Assembly (NCBI RefSeq): GCF_000802225.1
Contig: NZ_JTDI01000009.1
Span: 1 to 64,000, forward strand
From: Novosphingobium malaysiense
Lineage (GTDB): Bacteria > Pseudomonadota > Alphaproteobacteria > Sphingomonadales > Sphingomonadaceae
Direction of reading: 5' to 3'
Length of the DNA stretch: 64,000 nt
Shown: positions 8,658 through 16,293 of the stretch, piece by piece
Numbering within the stretch: position 1 is the first letter of the stretch
How the letters are laid out: every line of letters begins with the position of its first letter
Notes under the pieces: model-generated
Databases searched by the model: none
Told to the model about the DNA's origin: nothing
The model's input: only the letters and a program-made list of their open reading frames with translations
Translations under genes and position numbers: made by a program

Positions 8658-9956
8658 CTAGCAGCGCCACGGTGCATCCGGCCGCAAATGCCGGCCGAGC
8701 TTCCGCCGCTCCCACATGTTCAGAAGCGCGATGGTGACTTTCAGTTGCACCCGCGCGGTTTCATGCTCCGTGAAGAGTGGATCGAAACGATCGCTCGCAG
8801 CACCGGGGTCGGGGATCTCGCGCAGAATGGCCGGCGGGGCCGTGGTCATGTGCAGCGCAGACATCATCGCGAGCATTTCCAGGTGCTGCGCGAGTTCGTC
8901 CCGATCGAGAACCGGCCCGCCCGCATGCGCGTACTCCCTGACGAAAAGTTCGAGCAACTCGTCCAGATGCCGGTCATGCATCTCGGGCTCCGCTGCGCCA
9001 ATACAGCCCCAGATCGAGGACGCCACCGACATCTGCCCGACGCTGCCCCAGTCGATGAGCCCTGCTCGAAGCGTGCCGTCGGATTCATGCCAGAACCAGG
9101 CATTATCGATGTTCGCGTTCATGTGGCAGAGCGCGATCAGGTCGGGCTGCGAATAAAGGAAGCGCCAGATATCCTCCTGCAGGTCCACCGCTGACAGCGC
9201 GTCGGCGCAGAAGTCCTCGAGAAAAGCACGATCGGCAATGTGCGCCGGTGCCAGATGGGGATATTGGAGAATGAATTCCGCCAGACGATTGATCCGCTTG
9301 GCGAGCAAGACTTTCTCGAAGCGGGGGCGCCCCGTAACCAGCCTCCCTAAATCGAGAGGGAAATAGCGCTCCACGCTCTCACCGAGATGCCCTGCCTTGT
9401 ACGCACCCGAAAGCCGAGCCAGGTTCGCGATCAGTACGCTGTAATGCGCGAACGGCTCGGGCAGCAAATGGTCCATGCATTTGGGGTAATGCGGCTCGAC
9501 GGCACCCTCACCATAGGGAATGCGTTCCGTAACGATAATTCCAGTGAGCGTGTCCTGCGCAATGTCGGCAAACAGGCACTTCGGAACAGCGACCGGAAAA
9601 CCGGGTTCACGCGACAGATTTGCCAGCCGCACTTCCGGGGGCATGTGGTAGCGGCCGCTGTCCCGCACCTGGTCCTGGAAGTTGCGCGAGAATTTCACGA
9701 AGAGATCACGCGGCAGATCCGGCGTCTCACGCTCATAGGTAACCGAAAGCAGGGCCTTCACGCCGGTTCCGCCCAGCATCCACTCATCGAGGCGCGTGAT
9801 CTGCATGACGCTGTTGTCCAGCCCCAGCGCACCGCTCATTCGGAAGGCGCGCGTCAGAAATTCCGGACCGCCGGCTTTCAGTGCTTCGGGATGCGCGGGG
9901 AATGCGATGCCGAACATGTCGCCCTGCGCCCAATCGATCGTCTGCGTACTGGTCAT
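8658..9956 (-). CDS. Phosphotransferase, CHK/ecdysteroid-kinase-like
   Basis: A 432-residue kinase-fold protein. The catalytic segment reads LCHMNANIDNAWFW and is followed by the metal-binding Asp in AGLIDWGSVGQMS. The layout resembles the APH superfamily branch that includes CHK and ecdysteroid kinases, which is common in sphingomonads next to lipid or steroid catabolism genes. Its substrate cannot be read from the sequence. It is a single gene on the minus strand and differs clearly from the phosphotransferase at 3543. Confidence 0.75.
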   Translation of the reverse strand: MTSTQTIDWAQGDMFGIAFPAHPEALKAGGPEFLTRAFRMSGALGLDNSVMQITRLDEWMLGGTGVKALLSVTYERETPDLPRDLFVKFSRNFQDQVRDSGRYHMPPEVRLANLSREPGFPVAVPKCLFADIAQDTLTGIIVTERIPYGEGAVEPHYPKCMDHLLPEPFAHYSVLIANLARLSGAYKAGHLGESVERYFPLDLGRLVTGRPRFEKVLLAKRINRLAEFILQYPHLAPAHIADRAFLEDFCADALSAVDLQEDIWRFLYSQPDLIALCHMNANIDNAWFWHESDGTLRAGLIDWGSVGQMSVASSIWGCIGAAEPEMHDRHLDELLELFVREYAHAGGPVLDRDELAQHLEMLAMMSALHMTTAPPAILREIPDPGAASDRFDPLFTEHETARVQLKVTIALLNMWERRKLGRHLRPDAPWRC

Positions 9957-10124
9957 GGGGCTGCGCTAGCGCGAGATTCCGAGCTAGCGCAATGGGACCG
10001 AAGCTTTGAGGCCACTCCTTCCGCGATCAGGCAGGCAAAGTGAACGAAACATCGCCACCATGAAGCTGGGACCTGTGCCGTCTGGCGATACTGGCGGCAG
10101 CGAAGGCAAGCGCACCGCCTTCAT

Positions 10125-10364
10125 TCATCCTTTGGGCGTCACCCAGACTTCCACCGGAGTGATGAACTTGCCCGGAGCCGGCTTGCCGACATGGACCCTG
10201 TCGGCGGTAACCTGTTCGCCCGTCTCGAGATGGAACGTCACCCAAGGCTTGGGCATGCGTTCGAACTTCAGCTTCTGGATAGCCTGGCCCGTCGACGAAT
10301 TCATGATGGTTGCGATGATGCTCATGGACCGGGCCGTTATCGTCCCGAAGACCAGTTGGTCCAT
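10125..10364 (-). CDS. Small hypothetical protein
   Basis: A 79-residue frame with a plausible beta-rich composition (FERMPKPWVTFHLETGEQVTADRVHVG). It lies just downstream of the nucleotidyltransferase-HEPN gene on the same strand. No family is recognised. Overlapping frames on both strands are also open, so this could be spurious. Confidence 0.4.
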   Translation of the reverse strand: MDQLVFGTITARSMSIIATIMNSSTGQAIQKLKFERMPKPWVTFHLETGEQVTADRVHVGKPAPGKFITPVEVWVTPKG

Positions 10365-10420
10365 GCCCGGGAAGAAGTTATCCGATGCCTATCTGAAGCG
10401 GGCAGTCTCCAGCGCGCTCA

Positions 10421-11332
10421 TCAAGCTTGTCGCAGATCCCTGATCCTCTGCTCGCACACCTGGGCAACCACATCCCTGAGCCGTTTCACGCTGGTGTAGA
10501 GTGCGTCGAGATCCTCGATACTGATATCGTAGTTGGCCGAGTAACGCGCCTCGACGTAGGCGCGCTTGAGGAGTTCGAACCGGCGCCGGTCAGCCTTCCC
10601 CGAACGCGGCCAGGCCTCGATCAGTCGAGCCTCTTTGTCCTCCGCCAGCGAGCGCAGGAACTTGATGTTGTGCGAGCGCGGGAAATAGAAGGTGCACGTC
10701 AGGAGATAGCAGGCATAAATCTTCTCGGCAGCCTGATGGAGCGAAAATGCTGCAGCCTTTCTCCATTCAAGATCGTCCACGCCCTGCTTCATCTGGAAAT
10801 TCACAGTAGCGAGTTGGACGTCGATCTTCTTGATCCAATTGTCAAAGTACCGCTCCGCCGTCCGCAATGCGTCCGCGTCGGTAAGCGGCATCGGCGCCGC
10901 CAGCGGATGGTTCGGCAGTTCGTAGAGCACGATGCCGTCGCGCACGATGTCGGCCCAGAAGTACTCGCCGCGCTTGAGCGCCTGGTTCACTTCGCCGAGA
11001 TCGTGGACGATGATGTTGACCTGCCGCCCGATCGCCGGATCGCGCAGGATACGGTCCTCGGCGACATACCAGAACTCGGCGATGTCGGTGAGCTTCTCGT
11101 GACTGACGACGATCAACAGGTCGAAATCCGACTGGTAGCCGTTCTCGGGCTCGTCGACCCAGTCGTTGCGGGCATAGGAGCCGAAGAGGATGATCTTGAG
11201 GATCCGCCCGCCGCGCTTCCAGCCCTGTGTACCGAGCGCGGTCGCCTTCTCGAATTCCTCCATGAGGATCGCGGTCGCGCGCTGCAGTTCTTCCTGCTGC
11301 CTCACCGGCAGGTGCGAGAGGTCATCGCGCAT
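10421..11332 (-). CDS. Nucleotidyltransferase-HEPN domain fusion protein
   Basis: A 303-residue two-domain protein. The N-terminal half is a minimal nucleotidyltransferase with GSYARNDWVDE and the metal-binding DFDLLIV pair. The C-terminal half is helical and HEPN-like (HQAAEKIYACYLL, later RSHNIKFLRSL). Separate MNT and HEPN proteins form toxin-antitoxin pairs in which the transferase AMPylates and neutralises the HEPN RNase; here both are fused. The typical RNase motif RX4-6H is not obvious, so this may be a regulatory or defence protein rather than an active toxin. The ATG at 11332 was chosen because the upstream extension is not family-like. It follows the relaxase on the same strand. Confidence 0.8.
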   Translation of the reverse strand: MRDDLSHLPVRQQEELQRATAILMEEFEKATALGTQGWKRGGRILKIILFGSYARNDWVDEPENGYQSDFDLLIVVSHEKLTDIAEFWYVAEDRILRDPAIGRQVNIIVHDLGEVNQALKRGEYFWADIVRDGIVLYELPNHPLAAPMPLTDADALRTAERYFDNWIKKIDVQLATVNFQMKQGVDDLEWRKAAAFSLHQAAEKIYACYLLTCTFYFPRSHNIKFLRSLAEDKEARLIEAWPRSGKADRRRFELLKRAYVEARYSANYDISIEDLDALYTSVKRLRDVVAQVCEQRIRDLRQA

Positions 11333-11509
11333 GACGCTTGGTCCCTCGCCCGGCGCGCACGCCCGCAGCAGCCATTTCCAGCGTATCGAGCCCATGGATG
11401 TTCGCGAAGCGTTCCATTGGCCCATCCTTCCTTGTCGGGCGCAAAAAATCAATGCCGCATCGGGACTTGTGCCGGTCGATATCGCGCGAATGAACGGCAT
11501 TTAATCCCA

Positions 11510-13477
11510 TCACGAAATACTCGGCCCGCCACGCTCGCGCCCGATGGTCCAGCTGATCCCGCCTTCGCGGACAAGACCCGACACCTTCTTGCCCAGCTGC
11601 CGCTCGAGCACCGGGCGCCAGGGAACGAGCGTGAATTCCCGCGACTTCTCGATGAGCGCGAGGCGTCCGCCGATGGCCTCGACAGGCTGGCGGCAAAGCC
11701 CCTCGAGGCGCTCCCCGGCCCTCGCCTCGAGGAACGGCATGCCGAGCTCTTCGGACAATTGGCCGGCGAGGCGCAGCAATTCGCGCCGCTGCAGCGAGGC
11801 CAGCATGCCCGGGCGATAGACCGTCTCCCCGCCCCGTTCCTCGGCCAGTCCCTCTTCGATCAGCCACTGGCGCCGCACGGCCTGTGCGGCGCGCACCTCG
11901 CGCCCGAACCCGGCATCGCGCACCGGGACCGGCGCTCCGCTCACCAGTTCCCGGTCGAGCCAGGTCGACGCGTCGGCTCCCGCCAGCCGTTCGAGCGGCA
12001 CCGGCGACAGCGTCTCGACGGTGACCGGCCGGTCCCTCAATTGCCGCGCCTCAAAGGCCGCCGCCTTGTCGAGATGATCGGAAGCGATCACCCAGGTACC
12101 GTCGGGCTCGCGCTCGACGCTGCGCATGACGCGCCGCATGGCCTCGAGCCGGCGGACATGGGTTTCGGCGAAGTCATGGCTCGCGGCGGGATCATGCCGC
12201 AAGTGCGCATCGATGGTGTAGCGCCCGCCGTTCGCGGCAGCGACCCAGGCCACGGTCCGGTCGGCATCGCGCACGCCCCCGCTTCGCGGGCTCACGCGGA
12301 CAATCGCGCCCGCCGGGATCGGCTCGAAGAACTCCCCCTTGCCGATCTCAGCATAGTGCGTGCGCCCGTCAATGCCGTCGACGATCAGATAATGGCGATC
12401 GAGATGCTCATCGGCGAGCCCGCGCATGACAACGCGGCCAGTGACAGGCCGCGCATCTTCGGCAGCCGGATCGAAGATCACCCGGTCGGCCGTGGCGCGC
12501 TCGAGGTTCCGGGCTGAGAGTTCGCGCTGAATGGTGCGGATGATGTCGCCGCGCTCGCCCATCCGGCGCAGCGTACCCGCAAGGTCCCCGTCGAGCCGCC
12601 AGCGGCCGCCTTCGAGCGGCTCGGCCAGGCCCAGCGAGGCAAGCTTCTTCAGGCGGCCCGCGCGCAGCGCCTGCCGGAGCGAATCGGCTTCGCTTGCGCT
12701 CACCACCCGCTCGCCGTCCATGTCCCGGATCAGACCGTGGTCGATCGCGGTCAGCCGCTCGGCCATGACATCGCCGCGCAGCCGCTCCTCGATTTCGAGG
12801 TCGGTTCGCGGGCCCAGATCGAGCGTCATGATGCGCGATGCCTGTTCGCGCAGCCCGTGCGAAATATACTCGCGGGCGATGACGAGGTTCTCGCCGCGAT
12901 CGTCCTTGCCCCGCAGCAGAATGTGGGTGTGCGGATGGCCGGTGTTGAAATGGTCGACCGCGACCCAGTCGAGCCGGGTACCGAGGTCCTCCTCCATCTG
13001 GCGCATCAAGGCACGCGTGAAAGGCTTGAGGTCCTCGATCTGGCCGGCATCCTCGGCCGAAACGATGAAGCGGAACTGGTGGCGGTCACCCTCGCCGCGT
13101 TCGAGGAAGGCCTTGCCGTCCACCTTGTCCTGTTCCGCAGAGTAGAGCTCGCCGGGCGCGCCTTCGCGAGTGACGCCATCGCGCTGGATATAGCGCAGGT
13201 GCGCCGCCGCTGCTGCCCTGCCCTTGCCCGCCAGCATGGCCAGCCTCGTCTTGACGATCACCCGGCGCGCACGGAACCGGGCATGCCGGTCGCCCGAGCG
13301 CAGAACGCGCGCGAGGCCCGCGCCGCGTCCGATCCGGCTGCCGTCGAAGCGGCGGACGCCAGGAGAGGCACGATTGCCGGCACGGCGGGCCGCCCGCATG
13401 ACCTGGTTGAGATACCTGGGCTCACGTCCTTTGGCGGCCATGCGGCCGAGGCGCGGTTCGAAGTCGTTGTCGTCCAC
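11510..13477 (-). CDS. Relaxase, VirD2/DUF3363 type
   Basis: A 655-residue relaxase that would nick the plasmid at oriT and pilot the transferred strand. The N-terminal domain contains the metal-binding three-His motif in FNTGHPHTHILLRGKDDRG, preceded by VKTRLAMLAGKGRAAAAAHLRYIQRDG. The long C-terminal DUF3363 part is typical of sphingomonad and rhizobial mobilisable plasmids. The start is a GTG at 13477, with an AAGGGAAGGA ribosome site about 10 bases upstream. The gene's presence, with DUF736, ParB-like and TraF genes downstream in the window, marks this part as a mobile backbone. Confidence 0.92.
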   Translation of the reverse strand: MDDNDFEPRLGRMAAKGREPRYLNQVMRAARRAGNRASPGVRRFDGSRIGRGAGLARVLRSGDRHARFRARRVIVKTRLAMLAGKGRAAAAAHLRYIQRDGVTREGAPGELYSAEQDKVDGKAFLERGEGDRHQFRFIVSAEDAGQIEDLKPFTRALMRQMEEDLGTRLDWVAVDHFNTGHPHTHILLRGKDDRGENLVIAREYISHGLREQASRIMTLDLGPRTDLEIEERLRGDVMAERLTAIDHGLIRDMDGERVVSASEADSLRQALRAGRLKKLASLGLAEPLEGGRWRLDGDLAGTLRRMGERGDIIRTIQRELSARNLERATADRVIFDPAAEDARPVTGRVVMRGLADEHLDRHYLIVDGIDGRTHYAEIGKGEFFEPIPAGAIVRVSPRSGGVRDADRTVAWVAAANGGRYTIDAHLRHDPAASHDFAETHVRRLEAMRRVMRSVEREPDGTWVIASDHLDKAAAFEARQLRDRPVTVETLSPVPLERLAGADASTWLDRELVSGAPVPVRDAGFGREVRAAQAVRRQWLIEEGLAEERGGETVYRPGMLASLQRRELLRLAGQLSEELGMPFLEARAGERLEGLCRQPVEAIGGRLALIEKSREFTLVPWRPVLERQLGKKVSGLVREGGISWTIGRERGGPSIS

Positions 13478-13964
13478 TGACGCGTCCTTCCCTTACGGAA
13501 CGACGCTCCCCGGCGATGCAGGTCGGCATTCGCGCGCAAAACCGCAAGGAGTCTCGCAATCTCGGCGAGCAAGGCATTGTACCAATGAGATTTTCACCGA
13601 GGCAATCTCGCGCCGGAATTGCCAGTCTCGCGCATGCTCTCAAAAAACGATGTGCAGACAAGAGCTTGGCGGTCCCGAACGGGATCGCGAGACTCTCCCT
13701 CTATCTTGCCCTCCGCTCCAAATGCCCCCTCCCCGCGAACCCTTCCCAATTCCTCTTCCGCCATCCCGCTCGAACAACCGTCCGATCCGCCCGGGAACAC
13801 CCAGCCAGACCCGAAAATCAGGCTCCGATTTCACGAAAATCTACTCGCATTCCATCACCGGACAGTGCCAAGTCCCTGCCCCAAACACGCCGAACTCGAG
13901 CCCCGAAATCCACCATGAAACGGCACCGAACCGATGCCGCCCCGCGCTGAAATCCCCCTCTCTG
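13478..13964. other. Non-coding, C-rich strand upstream of the relaxase; possible oriT region
   Basis: Nearly 490 bases without a credible gene. From about 13690 to 13970 the plus strand is strikingly C-rich and G-poor, which produces spurious open frames. Position upstream of a relaxase and strand asymmetry are both features of transfer origins, but I cannot identify a nic site, so the oriT idea is inference. Confidence 0.4.
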
Positions 13965-14117
13965 CTACCCGCCCGGCGCCCCGATCGCGGCGCCCTGCAG
14001 CTGCTCCCGCCGCTCCAGGGCCGCCTGCAATTCCGCCGCGATCTGCGCCTGTTCCGCGCGTTCCGGACAAGCTTTCAGCTCTGCGCGCAGTTCCTCGATG
14101 TGCTGGTCGATCGTCAT
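13965..14117 (-). CDS. Small helical protein
   Basis: A 50-residue protein beginning MTIDQHIEELRAEL, predicted to be one long amphipathic helix rich in Glu, Ala and Arg. The ATG at 14117 has a strong AGGAGG ribosome site about six bases upstream, which is why I accept so short a gene. It lies in the plasmid backbone between the relaxase and DUF736 genes on the same strand. Its function is unknown. Confidence 0.6.
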   Translation of the reverse strand: MTIDQHIEELRAELKACPERAEQAQIAAELQAALERREQLQGAAIGAPGG

Positions 14118-14217
14118 CCTGACCTCCTCTTCGTGTAAGACAGGAGCCCTGGCCCGGCATCGGGCAGGCCGGGTCAGGGACCGCGAAGCGGCCGCGGCAG
14201 CGGCGATGGGGGTCACG

Positions 14218-14276
14218 ATTTTTTCCGGCGCCGCTTCCCTTGCGCGCCCCAATGCCCTCAAACCGCCGGAAAAAAT
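14218..14276. repeat. Perfect 13-bp inverted repeat
   Basis: ATTTTTTCCGGCG at 14218-14230 is repeated in inverted form at 14264-14276, with 33 bases between. It sits in a 445-base stretch (14118-14562) without a gene, between the 50-aa protein and DUF736. It could be a terminator-like hairpin or a protein site of the transfer region. I see nothing else in this stretch. Confidence 0.7.
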
Positions 14277-14562
14277 GGTGGGGCCCCGTCGTCCTTGAGG
14301 CGGGTTGCCCGATGCCGGATCATGGGACGTTTGAGCAGAAGCCCCTCCCGCCCTCGCCGCCAGGACCGGACCTTGCCGCGCGCCCTGTGGCAGCGGATGC
14401 TGTTTCAGCTGGGCATTCGATACCATCGCTTCGCGCGGACCGGTGAGCGCGATCCGTCCTACCCGATTGCTCGAAGCCGTTCCCTCAGGCGGCCCATTTT
14501 CAGCCTCCGCCCGTCAGCGAGGAAAGCAGCCCCGCGCCGCGAGGGACGCGGGGCCGCCGGGA

Positions 14563-14883
14563 TCACTCGCCGGGGTTCCAGAGGATGGCGAAGGTATCCT
14601 CGTCGTCCTGCCCGGCGGCGCGGCCGAGATTGGCGTAGAGGGTGCGCGGGCCGAGCTCGGGGGCCGCCATGGCGAGGCGGACGTATTCGCGTCCCGAGAC
14701 CTCGCCGGTGCGGATCCAGCCTGCTCCGAGTTCGACGCCCGAGGCATGGACCCGGTAGTCAGGCTGCTCGCCCGTCTTGTCGCGGTTGGGAACGATTTCG
14801 ATCTCGGCGCGAACCGAAAGCGTGCGGATCGCGCCCTTGAAGCTGCCGTCGCGCTGGCGCTGCACATAACCGATGGCCGACAT
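14563..14883 (-). CDS. DUF736 family protein
   Basis: A 106-residue protein that matches the DUF736 family throughout. It starts MSAIGYVQRQRDGSFKG, has IEIVPNRDK and PDYRVHASGVELGAGW in the middle, and ends with LGRAAGQDDEDTFAILWNPGE. The family is common on plasmids and conjugative elements of alphaproteobacteria, and its function is not established. The ATG at 14883 gives the family-standard N-terminus. It supports reading this segment as plasmid backbone. Confidence 0.93.
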   Translation of the reverse strand: MSAIGYVQRQRDGSFKGAIRTLSVRAEIEIVPNRDKTGEQPDYRVHASGVELGAGWIRTGEVSGREYVRLAMAAPELGPRTLYANLGRAAGQDDEDTFAILWNPGE

Positions 14884-15268
14884 GTCATATCTCCTTGTTG
14901 CTGCCCGCCCGGACCTCATTCCGGGCGATGGGGCAGACCAAGGGACGGCGGTAGCGGGCGCGCGAACCGCCAGGCCGGAGCGGCAGCGGAGGACCGGAAG
15001 CGGCGGGCTGATTTGGCGGCAAAGCCGCGTTTCGCGAGGAAGTCCGGGGCCCTGCCCCGGGCGGGGAAATCAGCCGGTCCGCGATGGTTTTGCAGGCCCG
15101 CGGCCGTCCCAGGACAGCCCCTCGAGCCGGGAAAAGGGCCAGGGCGCACTGGCAAGGAGGGGCCGCGATGCCTATCTGGACGCTGGACAGCGTGCCGGGG
15201 GGCATGCTGAAAACAGGACCGGACCTCGTGCTTTCGAGCGCAGGTGTGGCGGTTCGAAAGCAGGGCAC
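14884..15268. other. Intergenic region between divergent backbone genes
   Basis: About 385 bases of GC-rich sequence without a supported gene. It separates DUF736 (minus strand) from the small zinc-ribbon protein (plus strand) and presumably carries both promoters. No clear -35/-10 pair is recognisable. Confidence 0.5.
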
Positions 15269-15496
15269 ATGGGGCAAGAGACAACGACGGTACTGGATCG
15301 GGTACGCGGCTTGATCGAGCGGCTCGCGCCCGAACCGGTGTGCGATGACTGCATCACCGAGCGGCTGGGCCTGAGCGTGCGCCAGCACGCCAATCACAAG
15401 ACCCGCGAGCTTGCCGGCATGCACGGTTTCGAGCGGGGGCAGGCCAGCTGCGCGCTGTGCGGCGCGGTCAAGAAAGTGATCCGCAAGCACCGCTAG
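15269..15496 (+). CDS. Small zinc-ribbon-like protein
   Basis: A 75-residue protein with two CxxC pairs, VCDDC in the N-terminal half and SCALC near the end, suggesting one bound zinc. Between them is a helical stretch (ERLGLSVRQHANHKTREL) that could be a winged-helix or other nucleic-acid contact. The C-terminus is basic (KKVIRKHR). I recognise no named family. Its stop codon lies inside the left end of the inverted-repeat element at 15493-15642. Confidence 0.65.
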   Translation: MGQETTTVLDRVRGLIERLAPEPVCDDCITERLGLSVRQHANHKTRELAGMHGFERGQASCALCGAVKKVIRKHR

Positions 15497-15642
15497 GTGC
15501 CGACTGCATTCCGCAAATGACGGTTTGCAAATGGCGCTTTTTGCGCCCTTTGGGTGCTCATGTGCAGAAAGTACGCTGCGCTCCGGGTTACGCAAGCACA
15601 CCATTTTCGACTCACCCTGAGCGGAATGCAGACAGCACCTAG
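15493..15642. repeat. 150-bp element bounded by 22-bp inverted repeats
   Basis: The ends, 15493-15514 and 15621-15642, are inverted copies matching at 20 of 22 positions, both beginning CTAGGTGC on their own strand. The 106 bases between them carry no gene. Each end supplies the TAG stop codon of the flanking convergent gene. It resembles a MITE or a large bidirectional transcription-termination structure. Confidence 0.75.
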
Positions 15643-16061
15643 GACGGCGTACCCGCCTGCATTTGCGGCACGGCGAGGCTGGCCAGCGCGGCGATCCCGG
15701 TGGCGAGCGAGGCCATGCAGGCCGCGACGGTCGAGGCGAATGGTCCGGCGCCGCCCAGCTGCATGAGCCCGGCGGCGACACTGTATCCGGCCATGCCTGC
15801 GGGAATCGCGAAGAGCGCGGCCACGCCGCCGCGGATCACCAGCGGCAGGCGCGAGGCCAGCGCGAGGCGCCCCAGGATCAGGACCACGGCGGCGAGCAGC
15901 ACGCCGAGAACCAGCCCGGCGAGCGGCCCCGCCTGCCCCCGTGCGCACAAGAGGAAGGCGCAGAATCCGGCCGCGACCGGCAGCGCCACGGCGGCGAGCC
16001 GGAACAGCCCCCAGACGAGGAAAGCGATGCCGGTCATGGTCAGGACGAGGCCGGTCAGCAT
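15639..16061 (-). CDS. Multi-pass membrane protein of unknown function
   Basis: A 140-residue, very hydrophobic protein with about four transmembrane segments: residues 3-24, 27-42, 46-66 and 75-100, and possibly a fifth near 107-130. It contains no charged catalytic motif. The last codon overlaps the right end of the inverted-repeat element. It lies downstream of the ParB-like gene on the same strand, separated by 230 bases. No family is recognised. Confidence 0.65.
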   Translation of the reverse strand: MLTGLVLTMTGIAFLVWGLFRLAAVALPVAAGFCAFLLCARGQAGPLAGLVLGVLLAAVVLILGRLALASRLPLVIRGGVAALFAIPAGMAGYSVAAGLMQLGGAGPFASTVAACMASLATGIAALASLAVPQMQAGTPS

Positions 16062-16293
16062 GGCTCAGTCTCCGGGAAGAACGATGAGAACATAAAGAAA
16101 ACATTGGCGGTTTCAAAGGGGATCTTGCCGCGCGCGTGTGCCCGCCAGGGCGCGCGGGCGCGGCAGGATTTCCATCGGGCCGGGGCGGATTTCCGGGACC
16201 GGCGCGGCCTATTGTTCGAGCCCATCCACCAACTTTGCCCGCGCAGCGGGAGTAACGGAGCGGCGGCATTGTCGCCGCCGCTCCTCACCGCAT

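Noticed and set aside
11322..11415. Short 31-residue frame before the nucleotidyltransferase-HEPN start
   Set aside because: It overlaps the gene start but has no family match or clear ribosome site. Left out as unsupported.
10427..12517. Long plus-strand open frame opposite the relaxase and the nucleotidyltransferase-HEPN gene
   Set aside because: It is antisense to two genes with clear motifs, has shadow-like composition and matches no family.
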